Positions 35,179-46,236 of a stretch of DNA of 64,000 nt are shown here, piece after piece. The notes under the pieces were generated by a model that was not told the DNA's origin, did no database searches, and worked only from the letters and a program-made list of their open reading frames with translations. Source of the DNA: Syntrophomonas sp. GTDB lineage: Bacteria > Bacillota > Syntrophomonadia > Syntrophomonadales > Syntrophomonadaceae. Numbering within the stretch: the first letter of the stretch is position 1; the number at the start of each line of letters is the position of its first letter. The stretch covers positions 248,001 to 312,000 of the forward strand of contig JAENZE010000001.1 in NCBI GenBank assembly GCA_016841425.1, read 5' to 3'. A program made the translations under genes and the position numbers.

Positions 35179-36549
35179 ATGAACGCGAGGGTAGAAAAAA
35201 TTGACAATGGTGAGGCATTCCTGGAAATAGAGGTAAGCGTGGATAAGCTTGAAGAGGGTATGGAGCATGCTTATCGTACCGTGGTAAAACAGGTTACGGT
35301 ACCAGGTTTTAGGAAAGGCAAAGTACCCCGCCAACTTTTGGAAGCGTATTATGGTAAGGAAGTGCTTTACCAGGATGCTCTGGAACATGTTATTCCTGGA
35401 GTCTATGACCAGGCTGTAAACGAGTTGGAACTTAAGGTAATGGGACAGCCGGAATTTGATTTTGATATTGAAACTATAGAAGAGGGTAAGCCCTTTATGT
35501 TAAAAGCAGCAGTAGCTGTTGAACCCGAAGTTGTGCTGGGTGATTTAGAGGGCATTGAGATAGAAGTTCCCGACTTTGCGGTTAGCGAAGAAATGGTTGA
35601 AAACAGGCTGAATGATATGCGTTCTTCTTATGCTCAAATGGTAGAAAAAACTGAAGCCAGTGAAATGGGGGATACAGTTACCATAAACTTTGAGGGTTTT
35701 ATTAACGGAGTGCCATTTGAAGGTGGTCAAGGAGAGGATTATCAGCTTGCTCTGGGTTCCAATACCTTTATTCCAGGGTTTGAAGAACAATTAACTGGTT
35801 TAAAGGCAGGGGAAGAAAAGGATGTAGAGGTTAGCTTCCCGGAAGACTACCAGGCCGACGAATTAGCAGGCCAGCCAGCAGTTTTTAAAGTTGAAGTAAA
35901 GAGTGTACAGACTAAACAAATAAGAGAATTGAATGATGAATTTGTCCAGGAAGTCAGTGAATGTGAAACAGTAGCAGAGCTAAGAGAGGATATTAGAAAA
36001 AACCTGACCGAAATGAATGAAACTAATCGGCGGGATACCATGCGCCAGGAAGTGATTGGGAAGGCTCTGGAAAGATGCCAGGTGGTATTGGCAGAATCAG
36101 CTATTAGGTCTCAGGCTGCTGTTATGACCCAGCAGCTGGAGCAGCGCCTCATGTCTCAGGGAATATCCCTGGAACAATATCTGACTATAACTAACAGCAG
36201 CATCGAGGTTCTGATTAATTCAATAATGCCAGATGCAGAAAAGCAATTAAAGACTAATTTTATGCTGGAAAAATTAATTGATGAAAAAGGTATAGAGATT
36301 AACGATGAAGAATTAGATATATATATAAACGATATGGCTGAGAAAATGGGAATGGAAGTTGAAGAAGTCCGAAAGAATATCGAAGGTATGGCAGAAAATA
36401 TTCGATACAATCTTAAGATGGACAAAGCAGTTGATTATATAGTCGATCATGCTGTAGTTTCCATTCAGGACCCTGCATCGGCAGATAAGGACATCAAAGA
36501 AAATGAAAGTACTGAGGACCCAGCAGAGGAACCCGAAGCTGAAGAATAA
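35179..36549 (+). CDS. tig: Trigger factor
   Basis: A 456-residue ribosome-associated chaperone and prolyl isomerase. The ribosome-binding signature [15 protein letters not shown] lies at about residues 42-56. The FKBP-type isomerase domain spans about 150-245 ([20 protein letters not shown]). The C-terminal helical chaperone arms follow and an acidic Glu/Pro tail ends the protein. AGGAGGAGCG precedes the ATG. It is first in tig-clpP-clpX-lonB-lonA, the usual order in Firmicutes, which groups nascent-chain folding with ATP-dependent proteolysis. Confidence 0.97.
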   Translation: MNARVEKIDNGEAFLEIEVSVDKLEEGMEHAYRTVVKQVTVPGFRKGKVPRQLLEAYYGKEVLYQDALEHVIPGVYDQAVNELELKVMGQPEFDFDIETIEEGKPFMLKAAVAVEPEVVLGDLEGIEIEVPDFAVSEEMVENRLNDMRSSYAQMVEKTEASEMGDTVTINFEGFINGVPFEGGQGEDYQLALGSNTFIPGFEEQLTGLKAGEEKDVEVSFPEDYQADELAGQPAVFKVEVKSVQTKQIRELNDEFVQEVSECETVAELREDIRKNLTEMNETNRRDTMRQEVIGKALERCQVVLAESAIRSQAAVMTQQLEQRLMSQGISLEQYLTITNSSIEVLINSIMPDAEKQLKTNFMLEKLIDEKGIEINDEELDIYINDMAEKMGMEVEEVRKNIEGMAENIRYNLKMDKAVDYIVDHAVVSIQDPASADKDIKENESTEDPAEEPEAEE

Positions 36550-36599
36550 AAAAATACTTACAGCTGAAATTGGAGAATAGCATTAAAGAGGTGAATTAC

Positions 36600-37205
36600 A
36601 TGTCTTATTTGGTACCAATGGTGGTAGAGCAGACTAACCGCGGAGAAAGATCGTATGATATATATTCCCGTTTATTAAAGGACAGGATTATTTTCCTGGG
36701 GAGTGCTATAGACGATACCGTTGCAAATCTGGTAATTGCGCAGCTGTTGTTTTTAGAAGCAGAAGATCCGGACAAAGATATTGCTCTTTATATTAACAGT
36801 CCGGGAGGCTCAATTAGTGCGGGTATGGCGATATATGACACTATGCAGCATATCCGGGCAGATGTATCCACCATATGTGTTGGTCTAGCAGCAAGTATGG
36901 GGGCCTTTTTGCTTGCAGCCGGAGAAAAGGGAAAACGTTTTGCTTTACCTAATGCAGAGATAATGATTCATCAGCCCAGTGGTGGAACTCAGGGGCAGGC
37001 TACAGATATTGAAATACATGCTAAAAGAATAATTAAAATGCGAGAATCGTTAAATCGGATTTTAGCTGAAAGAACAGGCCAACCCTTGGAAAGAATCGAG
37101 CAGGATACTGAAAGGGATTACTTTATGACTGCCCAGGAAGCTGTTGAATATGGTATTATTGATGAAGTAATGGGTCATCCAAAGGGCCTTAGTAAGAAAA
37201 AATAG
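36600..37205 (+). CDS. clpP: ATP-dependent Clp protease proteolytic subunit
   Basis: A 201-residue ClpP. The catalytic Ser lies in [11 protein letters not shown] (near residue 98), His in IMIHQPSGG (near 123), and the Asp is in the DTERDYFM region. The canonical N-terminus is [15 protein letters not shown] at 36600 follows AAAGAGGTG; the open frame extends ten codons upstream from a TTG that lies before the ribosome site. It forms the tetradecameric chamber fed by ClpX, whose gene follows 26 bases on. Confidence 0.97.
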   Translation: MSYLVPMVVEQTNRGERSYDIYSRLLKDRIIFLGSAIDDTVANLVIAQLLFLEAEDPDKDIALYINSPGGSISAGMAIYDTMQHIRADVSTICVGLAASMGAFLLAAGEKGKRFALPNAEIMIHQPSGGTQGQATDIEIHAKRIIKMRESLNRILAERTGQPLERIEQDTERDYFMTAQEAVEYGIIDEVMGHPKGLSKKK

Positions 37206-37231
37206 TGCTACCTGGAAGAGGGGGTGAATAT

Positions 37232-38482
37232 ATGCATAAATACGGGGACGACAAAGGACAATTAAAATGTTCATTCTGTGGAAAAACCCAGGATCAGGTC
37301 AAAAAACTAGTGGCTGGCCCCGGTGTTTATATTTGTGATGAGTGCATTGAATTATGCAATGAAATAATCGAGGAAGAACTGGCGGAAGACCTGGGACTGG
37401 AACTGGGTGACATTCCTAAGCCCCTGGAAATAAGGGAAACCCTCGATGATTATGTAATAGGACAGGATACTGCTAAAAAATCTCTGGCGGTAGCAGTATA
37501 TAATCACTACAAAAGAATTAATCTGGGAATGAAATTGGATGATGTAGAGCTTCAGAAAAGCAATATCATGATGTTGGGCCCGACCGGGAGCGGAAAGACG
37601 CTTCTGGCTCAGACTCTGGCTAGAATATTAAATGTACCTTTTGCTATTGCAGATGCCACCTCACTTACGGAGGCTGGATATGTGGGAGAAGATGTTGAAA
37701 ATATTCTGTTAAAACTTATACAGGCTGCTGATTATGATATTGAAAAAGCCGAGAAGGGTATCGTATATATTGATGAGATAGACAAAATAGCACGTAAAAC
37801 AGATAATCCCAGCATTACCCGAGACGTTTCAGGCGAGGGTGTGCAACAGGCTTTGCTTAAAATACTGGAAGGAACGGTAGCCAGTGTTCCGCCTCAAGGA
37901 GGCAGAAAACATCCTCACCAGGAGTTTATACAGATAGATACCAGCAATATACTGTTTATCTGTGGAGGAGCATTTGAAGGCATCGATAAGATTATTCAAA
38001 ACCGTGTAGGGCAGAAAGTTATGGGTTTTGGAGCTGACATCAAGGTCAAAGAAGATAAAAAAATTGGAGAAATCCTGGAAATGATACTGCCTCAGGATCT
38101 TCTGCGCTATGGGCTTATACCAGAATTTGTAGGTAGAGTACCGATAATAGTAACTCTGGATGCTCTTGATAAGGAAACTTTGATAAAAATCTTAACTGAA
38201 CCCAGGAATGCTCTGGTGAAACAGTATAAGAAATTATTGGAACTCGATGGTGTTGATCTGGAGTTTATGGACGATGCGCTGGATGCCATCGCAGAAGAGG
38301 CACTACGGAGGAATACTGGTGCCAGGGGCCTCAGAGCAATAATCGAAGATGTAATGCTGGAAGTTATGTATGAGGTACCCTCACGTATTGACATTACCAA
38401 GGTAGTAGTGACCAGAGATGTAATTGCCAAGAAGGAAAAACCTCTGCTGGTAACAGTCGATGCCAGAAGGAAAGTCAACTAG
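37232..38482 (+). CDS. clpX: ATP-dependent Clp protease ATP-binding subunit ClpX
   Basis: A 416-residue AAA+ unfoldase. The N-terminal zinc-binding domain has CSFC at 13-16 and CDEC at 35-38. Walker A is [12 protein letters not shown], Walker B is [11 protein letters not shown], and the pore loop lies in the [11 protein letters not shown] region. IGF-type ClpP contact is present as [14 protein letters not shown] at 37232 follows AGAGGGGGTG; an in-frame GTG at 37205 overlapping the clpP stop is less likely. It delivers substrates to ClpP. A terminator follows. Confidence 0.97.
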   Translation: MHKYGDDKGQLKCSFCGKTQDQVKKLVAGPGVYICDECIELCNEIIEEELAEDLGLELGDIPKPLEIRETLDDYVIGQDTAKKSLAVAVYNHYKRINLGMKLDDVELQKSNIMMLGPTGSGKTLLAQTLARILNVPFAIADATSLTEAGYVGEDVENILLKLIQAADYDIEKAEKGIVYIDEIDKIARKTDNPSITRDVSGEGVQQALLKILEGTVASVPPQGGRKHPHQEFIQIDTSNILFICGGAFEGIDKIIQNRVGQKVMGFGADIKVKEDKKIGEILEMILPQDLLRYGLIPEFVGRVPIIVTLDALDKETLIKILTEPRNALVKQYKKLLELDGVDLEFMDDALDAIAEEALRRNTGARGLRAIIEDVMLEVMYEVPSRIDITKVVVTRDVIAKKEKPLLVTVDARRKVN

Positions 38483-38507
38483 TTTAAAACAATAATTGAT
38501 TAAAAAC

Positions 38508-38532
38508 AAAGGCAGTGAAAACTGCCTTTTTC
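38508..38532 (+). terminator. Terminator after clpX
   Basis: AAAGGCAGT and ACTGCCTTT close a GAAA tetraloop, followed by a T-rich tail. Confidence 0.85.
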
Positions 38533-38746
38533 ATTTTGTTGGCAAAGGCAAAAGATGGGGGCAGACCAACAACAATGGTGCATCGAGGCATAAACAGAGC
38601 CTTACAGAACACAGTTTGAAGCTCATGCATAGAAATAATAATGCAGTCTAAGATTAAATCATATTTGAGTGTGTTAAGCGGGCATTTATTGTGATCCTGT
38701 GAGCGCTTTGAAATAATGTGGATACTGGCCGTTGTCATCGGTATGG

Positions 38747-38773
38747 AAAAGGTAGTGAAAACTGCCTTTTTTT
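38747..38773 (+). terminator. Second copy of the clpX-type terminator
   Basis: AAAAGGTAGT and ACTGCCTTTT (one G-U) close the same GAAA loop, followed by seven T in the tail region. The sequence is almost the same as the terminator at 38508. Confidence 0.7.
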
Positions 38774-38926
38774 ACTGTCATTATTACCTTATTAACTGAC
38801 TCTGCAGGGAGATAATAAAATCAATAGCCTATAATGCTCATAAATTTATTGTGAGAAATTCTGTAAAACCCATCTGGCCAATATCAAGCCGTGCGGATAC
38901 CAACCTGCAGAGAAAGGAAAGAGAAT

Positions 38927-40552
38927 ATGAATAATTTATTCCTGGATTACGGTCCTATCTTGTATATGGTACAATTATTTTTCGCTATAGTAATAGGGGT
39001 TTATTTTTGGAATCTCTTGAAAAATCAGCAAAATAAAAAGTATGGCATGGTAAAGGAGTCAGAGAAAGAAAACGGCAAGTTAAAGGAAATGAGAAATATC
39101 AGGCTTACTGAACCATTGTCCAGCTTGACCCGTCCTGCCGACTTAAAGGATGTTATCGGTCAGGAGGAAGGAGTAGATCTTCTGCGTGCTGCTCTATGCG
39201 GACCAAATCCTCAGCATGTCATTATCTATGGTCCTCCGGGAGTCGGTAAGACCGCAGCGGCCAGGCTGGTTTTGGAGGAGGCCCGGCGGGTGGAAGTATC
39301 ACCTTTCGGTAAGGAAGCAAAATTTGTGGAAATAGATGCTTCTATTACCCGTTTTGATGAGAGGAATATTGCTGATCCCCTCATCGGTTCAGTACATGAT
39401 CCAATTTACCAGGGAGCAGGATCAATGGGATCAGCAGGTATACCTCAGCCCAAGCCAGGTGCATGCACTAAAGCTCATGGCGGAGTTTTGTTCGTTGATG
39501 AGATCGGTGAATTGCATCCCATGCAAATGAATAAACTGCTGAAAGTTCTGGAGGATCGAAAAGTCCTTCTGGAAAGTGCTTATTACAATGAGAATGATAG
39601 AAATATTCCGGGTCACATACACGATATTTTCCAAAATGGGCTGCCGGCTGATTTCAGGTTGGTAGGGGCTACCACCAGAATGCCGACTGAATTATCTCCA
39701 CCGCTTCGTTCCAGGTGTATGGAAGTATTTTTCAAACCACTGGATAAAGAAGATATAAAACAAATTGTAATAAATGCAGTTAATAAAGTTAATATCCAAA
39801 TCATGGATGATGCGGTTAACGAAATAGTAAAATATGCTGGAAACGGCCGCGAAGCAGTCAATATTGTGCAGTTGGCAGCAGGAATTGCGCAGGTAGAAAG
39901 TTCCTCCCGAATAAGCCTGGAAACAGTAGAAAAGGTTTTAAATAATGGACGGTTTTCTCCGCGATCCGACGTTCGCCCCAAAGAAAGTCCAGCGGTAGGG
40001 ATTGTTAACGGCCTGGCTGTATCAGGGGCTAATGTAGGCATGCTGATCGAAGTTGAAGCTAAAGCAATTCCGGTAGACAAAGGAACTGGCAACTGGACCG
40101 TAACCGGGGTTATTGATCAGGAAGAGGTGGGAGGAGAAGGAAGAAAACTAACTCGCAAAAGCATGGCCCGGGGTGCGGTGGAAAATGTTCTAACCGTGTT
40201 GCGTTCAGAGTATGGAATCCAAATACATGATTATGATCTGCATCTTAACTTCCCAGGAGGAACTCCGGTAGATGGGCCATCGGCAGGAGTAAGTATCGCT
40301 ACCGCGGTTTATTCAGCCATTACTAATAAAGCCGTTTATAATTTGCTGGCCATGACCGGAGAAATATCAGTTCATGGTGAGGTTAAACCGGTAGGGGGAG
40401 TCATGAGCAAAGTTGACGCGGCCCGTAAGACAGGTATTAAAAAAGTAATCATTCCCAGTGGGAACTGGTTGACAATATTCGAAAATCTAAGTGATATTGA
40501 AGTCATTCCGGTAAATCATTTAAAACAGGTGCTGGATCGAGCATTTGTTTAA
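38927..40552 (+). CDS. lonB: ATP-dependent protease LonB
   Basis: A 541-residue membrane-anchored Lon paralog. One N-terminal hydrophobic helix (LYMVQLFFAIVIGVYFW) replaces the long LonA N-domain. Walker A is [10 protein letters not shown] near residue 101 and Walker B is GVLFVDEIGEL. The protease dyad is Ser in DGPSAGVS (near 451) and Lys in GGVMSKVDAA (near 493). In Bacillus, LonB is made in the forespore. ATG at 38927 has AGAAAGGAAAG upstream; the longer frame from 38891 would place residues before the ribosome site. It is followed by lonA, as in Bacillus subtilis. Confidence 0.93.
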   Translation: MNNLFLDYGPILYMVQLFFAIVIGVYFWNLLKNQQNKKYGMVKESEKENGKLKEMRNIRLTEPLSSLTRPADLKDVIGQEEGVDLLRAALCGPNPQHVIIYGPPGVGKTAAARLVLEEARRVEVSPFGKEAKFVEIDASITRFDERNIADPLIGSVHDPIYQGAGSMGSAGIPQPKPGACTKAHGGVLFVDEIGELHPMQMNKLLKVLEDRKVLLESAYYNENDRNIPGHIHDIFQNGLPADFRLVGATTRMPTELSPPLRSRCMEVFFKPLDKEDIKQIVINAVNKVNIQIMDDAVNEIVKYAGNGREAVNIVQLAAGIAQVESSSRISLETVEKVLNNGRFSPRSDVRPKESPAVGIVNGLAVSGANVGMLIEVEAKAIPVDKGTGNWTVTGVIDQEEVGGEGRKLTRKSMARGAVENVLTVLRSEYGIQIHDYDLHLNFPGGTPVDGPSAGVSIATAVYSAITNKAVYNLLAMTGEISVHGEVKPVGGVMSKVDAARKTGIKKVIIPSGNWLTIFENLSDIEVIPVNHLKQVLDRAFV

Positions 40553-40557
40553 TAATG

Positions 40558-40585
40558 TTGACACATATTATATAATCAGTAATAT
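40558..40585 (+). promoter_or_regulatory. Sigma-A type promoter candidate upstream of lonA
   Basis: TTGACA at 40558-40563, a 16-base spacer, then TAATAT at 40580-40585. It begins six bases after the lonB stop and about 115 bases before the lonA start. Confidence 0.5.
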
Positions 40586-40697
40586 AATTTTGATATCACA
40601 AGTCTAAAATAAGTATGGTATTTGCTGATGACTCCAATCCTAAACTTGCCTGAGTGTCAGTCATATAGTAGAATTAATTTGCCTGGGAGGTGTTTTT

Positions 40698-43040
40698 TTG
40701 CAGTCAAATATTGACACTTTTAGAGTAATACCTATGCTCCCTTTGAGGGGAATGCTGGTTTTTCCATATACTGTTATTCATCTTGATGTTGGCAGGAAAA
40801 AGTCAATTAGTGCCATAGAGGAAGCTATGCTGGAAAACAAGGAAATATTTCTAGCCACCCAAAAAGAGGCTCAGGATGATGACCCGGAAGAAGCAGATAT
40901 ATACAATGTAGGGACGGTAGCAGAAATCAGGCAAATATTAAAAATGCCTGGTGGGACCATGCGCGTCCTGGTGGAGGGCTTACATCGGGCAGAAGTGCGC
41001 AGTTATGTAACCCATGAGCCATATATTAAGGTTAGAATCGAAGAATATAAGGACGACCCAAAACATAAACCAGCTGAACTGGAAGCTTTAATGAGAACGC
41101 TGGTATCCCAGTTTGAGCAGTATGTGCGGGTGAGCAAGAAGATACCGCCGGAAACGGTAGTATCAGTGGTAGCGATAGAAGAACCCGGCAGACTGGCTGA
41201 CGTAGTAGCTTCCCATCTATCCTTGAGGATTAATGAGAAGCAGAAGATACTGGAAGCGCGTGATATATCAAACCGACTGGAATATATGTGTGATATTCTA
41301 GCCAAGGAAATGGAAGTATTAGAATTAGAACGGAAAATAAACATCCGGGTACGTAAGCAGATGGAAAAGACCCAGAAGGAGTATTATCTGCGTGAGCAGA
41401 TGAAAGCTATACAGAAGGAATTAGGGGAAAAGGATGAGCGGACAGCAGAAGTTGAAGACCTGAAGGAACGTATAGAGGAAGCTAAGCTGCCCAAGGATGC
41501 ACACGAAAAGGCTTATAAAGAATTGGAAAGGCTGGAAAAGATGCCGCCTATGGTGGCCGAAGCAGTTGTGGTCCGTAATTATTTAGACTGGATGCTGTCG
41601 CTGCCCTGGTCATCCGAAACCAAAGATAGGCTTGATTTGAAAGTGGCCGAAGGGATACTGGAAGATGATCATTACGGGTTGGAAAAACCGAAAGAAAGGA
41701 TTTTAGAGTATCTGGCTATCCGTAAGCTGGCTAAAAAGATGAAAGGACCAATCCTGTGCCTGGTGGGACCTCCAGGGGTTGGTAAAACTTCTCTTGGTAA
41801 ATCAATAGCCAGATCTTTAGGACGCAAGTTCGTGCGTATGTCTCTGGGCGGTATCCGTGATGAAGCTGAAATCAGAGGACATCGCAGGACCTATGTAGGC
41901 TCTATGCCAGGCAGGGTATTGCAGGGCATGAAACAGGCAGGTTCTAAGAATCCGGTCTTTTTATTCGACGAAATTGATAAAATGACTATGGATTTTCGAG
42001 GAGATCCAGCTTCTGCATTGTTAGAAGTTCTAGACCCGGAACAGAATTTCTCTTTCAGCGATCATTATTTGGAAATACCCTTCGATCTTTCCAAGGTGAT
42101 GTTTATTACTACTGCTAATTCAACTTACAATATACCCCGTCCATTACTGGATAGAATGGAAATTATAGAAATCACCAGCTATACCGAAGAGGATAAAGTG
42201 CATATCGCCAGGGATTATCTGGTACCCAAGCAGGTTAGTGAACATGGTCTGAAACCTAAAAATATCAGTTTCTCTGAAGGAGCCATAAGAAAGATAATTC
42301 GTAATTATACTCGTGAAGCAGGAGTGAGAAACCTGGAAAGGGAAATTGCCTCTATGTGCCGCAAGGTAGCCCGGCAGGTAGTGGAGGATAAAAATGTTCA
42401 TGTTAATGTGACTGCCAGCGTTGTCACCCGTTATCTTGGAAAAGAACGATACCGTTTTGGTGTAGCGGAGACCGAGAATCAAGTTGGGGTAGCTACAGGT
42501 CTGGCCTGGACCGAGACCGGCGGCGATATACTGGCAATTGAGGTAGCCTTATATAAAGGTCAGGGCAAGCTGATTTTGACTGGAAAACTGGGTGACGTTA
42601 TGAAAGAATCTGCCCGGGCGGCTCTGACTTATGTGAGGTCCAGAGCTGACGAACTGGGTATAGCCCAGGAGACCCTGGATGAAAATGATATTCACCTGCA
42701 TGTTCCTGAAGGAGCCATCCCCAAGGATGGCCCGTCAGCAGGGATAACTATAGCCAGTGCACTGGCCTCAGCCATGTCAGGGATACCGGTAAAAAGCAAT
42801 ATAGCTATGACCGGGGAAATTACCTTGAGAGGTCGGGTCCTCCCCATCGGGGGGGTAAAAGAAAAGGTACTGGCAGCTCACCGGGCTGGAATTAAGACGG
42901 TTTTATTACCTGAGGATAACAAGAAGGATATCCAGGACATACCAGTACAGGTTCGGAAAAAGGTTAATTTTCAACTGGTGGCGCACATGGATCAGGTATT
43001 GGCAATCACCATGGAGAAAGCTGATATTCCTTTAAACTAA
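40698..43040 (+). CDS. lon: ATP-dependent protease Lon (LonA)
   Basis: A 780-residue Lon. The N-terminal substrate-recognition domain opens with [16 protein letters not shown]. Walker A is [13 protein letters not shown] near residue 356, Walker B is [10 protein letters not shown], and the protease dyad is Ser in DGPSAGIT (near 680) with Lys in [14 protein letters not shown] (near 722). The start is TTG at 40698, preceded by GGGAGGTG; the next ATG at 40734 would cut the conserved N-terminus. It degrades damaged and regulatory proteins in the cytoplasm. A terminator follows. Confidence 0.97.
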   Translation: MQSNIDTFRVIPMLPLRGMLVFPYTVIHLDVGRKKSISAIEEAMLENKEIFLATQKEAQDDDPEEADIYNVGTVAEIRQILKMPGGTMRVLVEGLHRAEVRSYVTHEPYIKVRIEEYKDDPKHKPAELEALMRTLVSQFEQYVRVSKKIPPETVVSVVAIEEPGRLADVVASHLSLRINEKQKILEARDISNRLEYMCDILAKEMEVLELERKINIRVRKQMEKTQKEYYLREQMKAIQKELGEKDERTAEVEDLKERIEEAKLPKDAHEKAYKELERLEKMPPMVAEAVVVRNYLDWMLSLPWSSETKDRLDLKVAEGILEDDHYGLEKPKERILEYLAIRKLAKKMKGPILCLVGPPGVGKTSLGKSIARSLGRKFVRMSLGGIRDEAEIRGHRRTYVGSMPGRVLQGMKQAGSKNPVFLFDEIDKMTMDFRGDPASALLEVLDPEQNFSFSDHYLEIPFDLSKVMFITTANSTYNIPRPLLDRMEIIEITSYTEEDKVHIARDYLVPKQVSEHGLKPKNISFSEGAIRKIIRNYTREAGVRNLEREIASMCRKVARQVVEDKNVHVNVTASVVTRYLGKERYRFGVAETENQVGVATGLAWTETGGDILAIEVALYKGQGKLILTGKLGDVMKESARAALTYVRSRADELGIAQETLDENDIHLHVPEGAIPKDGPSAGITIASALASAMSGIPVKSNIAMTGEITLRGRVLPIGGVKEKVLAAHRAGIKTVLLPEDNKKDIQDIPVQVRKKVNFQLVAHMDQVLAITMEKADIPLN

Positions 43041-43054
43041 CCAGAGTATAGGAG

Positions 43055-43086
43055 AAACAAGCAGGTATATCCTGCTTGTTTTATAT
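43055..43086 (+). terminator. Terminator after lonA
   Basis: AAACAAGCAGG and CCTGCTTGTTT close a five-base TATAT loop, followed by TATATT. It is located between lonA and ltaE. Confidence 0.85.
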
Positions 43087-43105
43087 TGCTTAAGGGGGAG
43101 GCATT

Positions 43106-44131
43106 ATGAAATATATTGATTTGAGAAGTGATACAGTAACCCAACCGACACAGGAGATGCGTGAGGCGATATATAATGCCATAGTAGGTGATGATGTTTA
43201 TGGAGAAGATCCTACTATGAAAAAGCTAGAAGAATATGCCGCCGCTGCATTGGGTAAAGAAGCGGCGATATTTGTACCAAGTGGAACATTTGGTAATCAA
43301 TTGGCGCTTTTAACTCATTGTCAGCGAGGAGACGAAATTATTCTGGGAGAGCACTGTCATATAGTACAGCATGAGGTGGGAGCATCTTCAGTCATAGCCG
43401 GAGTCCAGTTAAGAACTATACCAGACCCCGGGGGGATGATGGAAATAGCTAAAGTAGAGAAAAGCATTCGCAATAAGGATGATATACATTATCCTAATAC
43501 CGGGTTAATTTGCATTGAAAATGCCCATTCCAACGGCATGGCAGGTTCACTGGAATATATGCAGGAGATATACCAAGTCGCCAGCAGGAACGATTTGCCT
43601 GTACATCTAGATGGAGCCAGGATTTTTAATGCGGCATTATATTTGGGTGTAGATGCAGCTGAATTATGTAGCTATGCTGATTCTGTGATGTTCTGCCTAT
43701 CCAAAGGATTATGTGCTCCGATCGGTTCTATCCTGGTTGGGAGCAGTAAATTTATTGAAAAGGCCAGGAAAGGCCGCAAATTAATGGGAGGGGGATTGAG
43801 GCAGTCTGGGTTTTTGGCCGGTGCTGGTTTAATAGCTCTCAATAAGATGACTAACCGCTTGGCAGAAGATCATGATAATGCCAGAATTCTGGGTCAAGAG
43901 TTGCTAAATATAGGGCTTAAAATTGATCTGAATGATATACATATAAACATGGTATTCTTTGATATAGATGGACTTAATTTTAGAGAAGAGGAATTTGTTC
44001 AAAGAATGCTGGAAAAAGGGATAAAAGTTAATGGACCAGAAGAGGGCAGGATGCGCTTGGTTACCAACCAGGGAGTAAGCCGTGAAGATATATATTATGT
44101 AGTAGAGAGTATCAAGAATATTCTCGGGTAA
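43106..44131 (+). CDS. ltaE: Low-specificity L-threonine aldolase
   Basis: A 341-residue PLP enzyme of aminotransferase fold type I. It begins with the family N-terminus IDLRSDTVTQPTQEMR and contains DDVYGEDPT. The PLP-pocket Asp is in VHLDGARIFNAA. The PLP lysine lies in MFCLSKGLCAPIGS (near residue 200), and ENAHSNGMAG corresponds to the conserved ENTH-type region. It cleaves L-threonine or allo-threonine to glycine and acetaldehyde. GGGGGAGG precedes the ATG. It sits between lonA and engB, which are adjacent in Bacillus, so it is an insertion in that order. Confidence 0.94.
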   Translation: MKYIDLRSDTVTQPTQEMREAIYNAIVGDDVYGEDPTMKKLEEYAAAALGKEAAIFVPSGTFGNQLALLTHCQRGDEIILGEHCHIVQHEVGASSVIAGVQLRTIPDPGGMMEIAKVEKSIRNKDDIHYPNTGLICIENAHSNGMAGSLEYMQEIYQVASRNDLPVHLDGARIFNAALYLGVDAAELCSYADSVMFCLSKGLCAPIGSILVGSSKFIEKARKGRKLMGGGLRQSGFLAGAGLIALNKMTNRLAEDHDNARILGQELLNIGLKIDLNDIHINMVFFDIDGLNFREEEFVQRMLEKGIKVNGPEEGRMRLVTNQGVSREDIYYVVESIKNILG

Positions 44132-44155
44132 TAACAACGAAACAGGATTGATAAC

Positions 44156-44752
44156 GTGAAGATTAAAAATGCTGAATTCAAAGGGGTATTTGTTGATATT
44201 AAACAGCTTCCAGATGGTGGCCTGCCTGAGATTGCACTGGTGGGAAGATCAAATGTAGGTAAGTCTTCTTTAATTAATAAACTTGTAAACCGTAAGAAAC
44301 TGGCTAAATCCAGTTCTACGCCGGGTAAGACCAGAACCATTAATTATTATCTAATCAACGATGAATGGTATATGGTTGATTTACCTGGCTACGGCTATGC
44401 AAAGGTATCAAAAGTGGAGAGAGCTAAATGGGGGAAGATGATTGAATCCTATTTGAGCCAGCGCCAGCAGTTAAAAGGTGTTTTACAGATACTTGATATA
44501 AGACACCCTCCCTCAAATGACGATATAATGATGAAAGATTGGCTCAGCCATCATGAAATACCGGTACTTATGGTAGCTACTAAAGCTGATAAGATATCCC
44601 GGGGCGCTCGGGCTAAAAACCTGGCAGTAATAAGAAAAGATTTAAAGATACCCGCAGGTCAACTGCCTATTTGTTTTTCCGCTGAGACCGGGGAAGGGGT
44701 AGATGAAATTAAAGAGGCCCTGCAGGAAATCCTGAAGGATAAGGAGGAGTAG
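44156..44752 (+). CDS. engB: Ribosome-biogenesis GTP-binding protein EngB/YsxC
   Basis: A 198-residue TRAFAC GTPase needed for 50S subunit assembly. G1 is GRSNVGKSSL, G2 Thr lies in SSTPGKTRTINYY, G3 is DLPGYGYA and G4 is TKADK. The GTG at 44156 is the start, with a weak CAGGA upstream. The gap from ltaE is 24 bases. The stop falls inside the bidirectional terminator at 44741-44776. Confidence 0.95.
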   Translation: MKIKNAEFKGVFVDIKQLPDGGLPEIALVGRSNVGKSSLINKLVNRKKLAKSSSTPGKTRTINYYLINDEWYMVDLPGYGYAKVSKVERAKWGKMIESYLSQRQQLKGVLQILDIRHPPSNDDIMMKDWLSHHEIPVLMVATKADKISRGARAKNLAVIRKDLKIPAGQLPICFSAETGEGVDEIKEALQEILKDKEE

Positions 44753-44776
44753 CGGTTTAAGGGGCTACTCCTCTTT
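44741..44776. terminator. Bidirectional terminator between engB and the SEC-C protein gene
   Basis: GAGGAGTAGC pairs with GCTACTCCTC around a ten-base loop and overlaps both stop codons. CTTTAT follows on the plus side. Confidence 0.75.
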
Positions 44777-46027
44777 ATCCTGACACCGGATTTTAATATA
44801 TTCTACCACTTCTTTTTCTTCATCCATTACAATGGATGCTAAATATTCGTCCAGTATAGAAATGACTTTTTCTGCTCCGCTTGCTTCCAGCAAGATTTCC
44901 TGGGGAGTTTTGCCGTTTAACTCGCGGTGAGGAGTATTAAGCCATTTTTCACATTCCCGGTCTTTTAATACCATGAACCACAACTCGCTATACTCCGGAT
45001 CAGGCGGAGCCTGCAGCATCAAACTGTTAATAACCTGCACCTGCTTGCCGGGCAATAAGGAGTCAACAAAGTTTGAATGTTTGATTACATCTTCCAGTAC
45101 ATCTGAACAGCTCAGAACCATGTCCTCTCCAAGGATCATGCGGGAGTAACCGGCTATCTCTTGAGTCGCTTTGAACCAGGATAAACCTGCGGTCTTATGC
45201 TGCAGGATATAATCCTGCTCTGATAATAATCTTCCCAGCAGCAGCGCTCTTTCGCCTTCATTAAGGAACCAGATGCGTATATCGTGTAAATTAACCAGCG
45301 TCTTTTGACCTGCATGATCGAATATGCCGTAAATAATTTCCCCATATTCTTTTAGCAGGCAGGAAAAATCGTCCTGGTATAAATTTTTAAGATAATCCAG
45401 ATGTTCCTTGATAAACTCTTCCTCCAGGAGTTTATTTTCCAACATTAAAACCATACCCGAAAAGAGATTCGTCTCGGGCAGACAAATCATTCTAGCCAGA
45501 AGCAGCATTTCCGGGTCTTCTTCTTTAAGCTGGAGAGGTTCTTTGATTATGACCTGATTAGTGGTACCTAGAAAAATATCCTGAACTTCCAGGGTTACTC
45601 CTTCTGAGCCAGATATGCGATATACCGACAGATAAGACTCGTCAAGCGCTTGCAGGCATTCGCGCAGAGGCTGTTCCATATATTCTTGATTATCAGCTAA
45701 ATAGTATCCGGTCATACTTATACCCTGCTCGTCCTTGACATCAAACCATAACCAGTCGGAAAAGACTGACTCGTGTTCCGGCCTGATACTCTTATTTACG
45801 CTGTATCTGGTAAAGCGCGATTTAACTGCCTGACGGTGTTTCTTCAAATCTGCTGAAAAATAACGGTCCAGTTTAAGCTTGGCTGATGCTGCCAGCTGAT
45901 TATAATGTGCGAAAGGATCATCAAATACTGGTGTAATTTCATTCAGCAATCCACAGCAATTTTTGTATTTTTTACCGCTGCCGCAGGGACATGGGTCATT
46001 CCGACCTAACTTAAGCTTTCTCGCCAA
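44765..46027 (-). CDS. SEC-C motif protein of unknown function
   Basis: A 420-residue protein. The N-terminus has the SEC-C zinc motif [19 protein letters not shown] (C-x1-C...C-C), the same module that ends SecA and links it to SecB. The rest is soluble and mostly helical with no family I recognise. A segment [18 protein letters not shown] near the C-terminus resembles the conserved block of other Firmicute SEC-C proteins. I chose TTG at 46027 because GGGGGA lies eight bases upstream; the in-frame ATG at 46048 has no ribosome site. The role is unknown; zinc-dependent protein or nucleic-acid binding is likely. Confidence 0.78.
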   Translation of the reverse strand: MARKLKLGRNDPCPCGSGKKYKNCCGLLNEITPVFDDPFAHYNQLAASAKLKLDRYFSADLKKHRQAVKSRFTRYSVNKSIRPEHESVFSDWLWFDVKDEQGISMTGYYLADNQEYMEQPLRECLQALDESYLSVYRISGSEGVTLEVQDIFLGTTNQVIIKEPLQLKEEDPEMLLLARMICLPETNLFSGMVLMLENKLLEEEFIKEHLDYLKNLYQDDFSCLLKEYGEIIYGIFDHAGQKTLVNLHDIRIWFLNEGERALLLGRLLSEQDYILQHKTAGLSWFKATQEIAGYSRMILGEDMVLSCSDVLEDVIKHSNFVDSLLPGKQVQVINSLMLQAPPDPEYSELWFMVLKDRECEKWLNTPHRELNGKTPQEILLEASGAEKVISILDEYLASIVMDEEKEVVEYIKIRCQDKEE

Positions 46028-46236
46028 TTTAATATTCCCCCATAACATATATCATTTGTAGTAATTCCATAACCAAAGATTACTACATTATGGGGCTAAA
46101 ATATAGCTGATAGATTGAATAAAGAGATTTTCTTCACATTACTTGCAATACAGGGCAAAATTTAAGTACAATTTAGAATGTATAAGCAGACATTAATTAC
46201 TACTTATGGATAGATACTGCAAGGAGGTTATCTAAG

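Larger units (their letters stand above)
38483..38926. other. Intergenic region between clpX and lonB with two near-identical hairpins
   Basis: Two similar terminators at 38508-38532 and 38747-38773 enclose about 215 bases with no gene. The duplicated hairpins suggest a local duplication or an insertion that split one region. The lonB promoter should lie in the last 100 bases; I could not assign a sporulation sigma-factor consensus. Confidence 0.5.
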
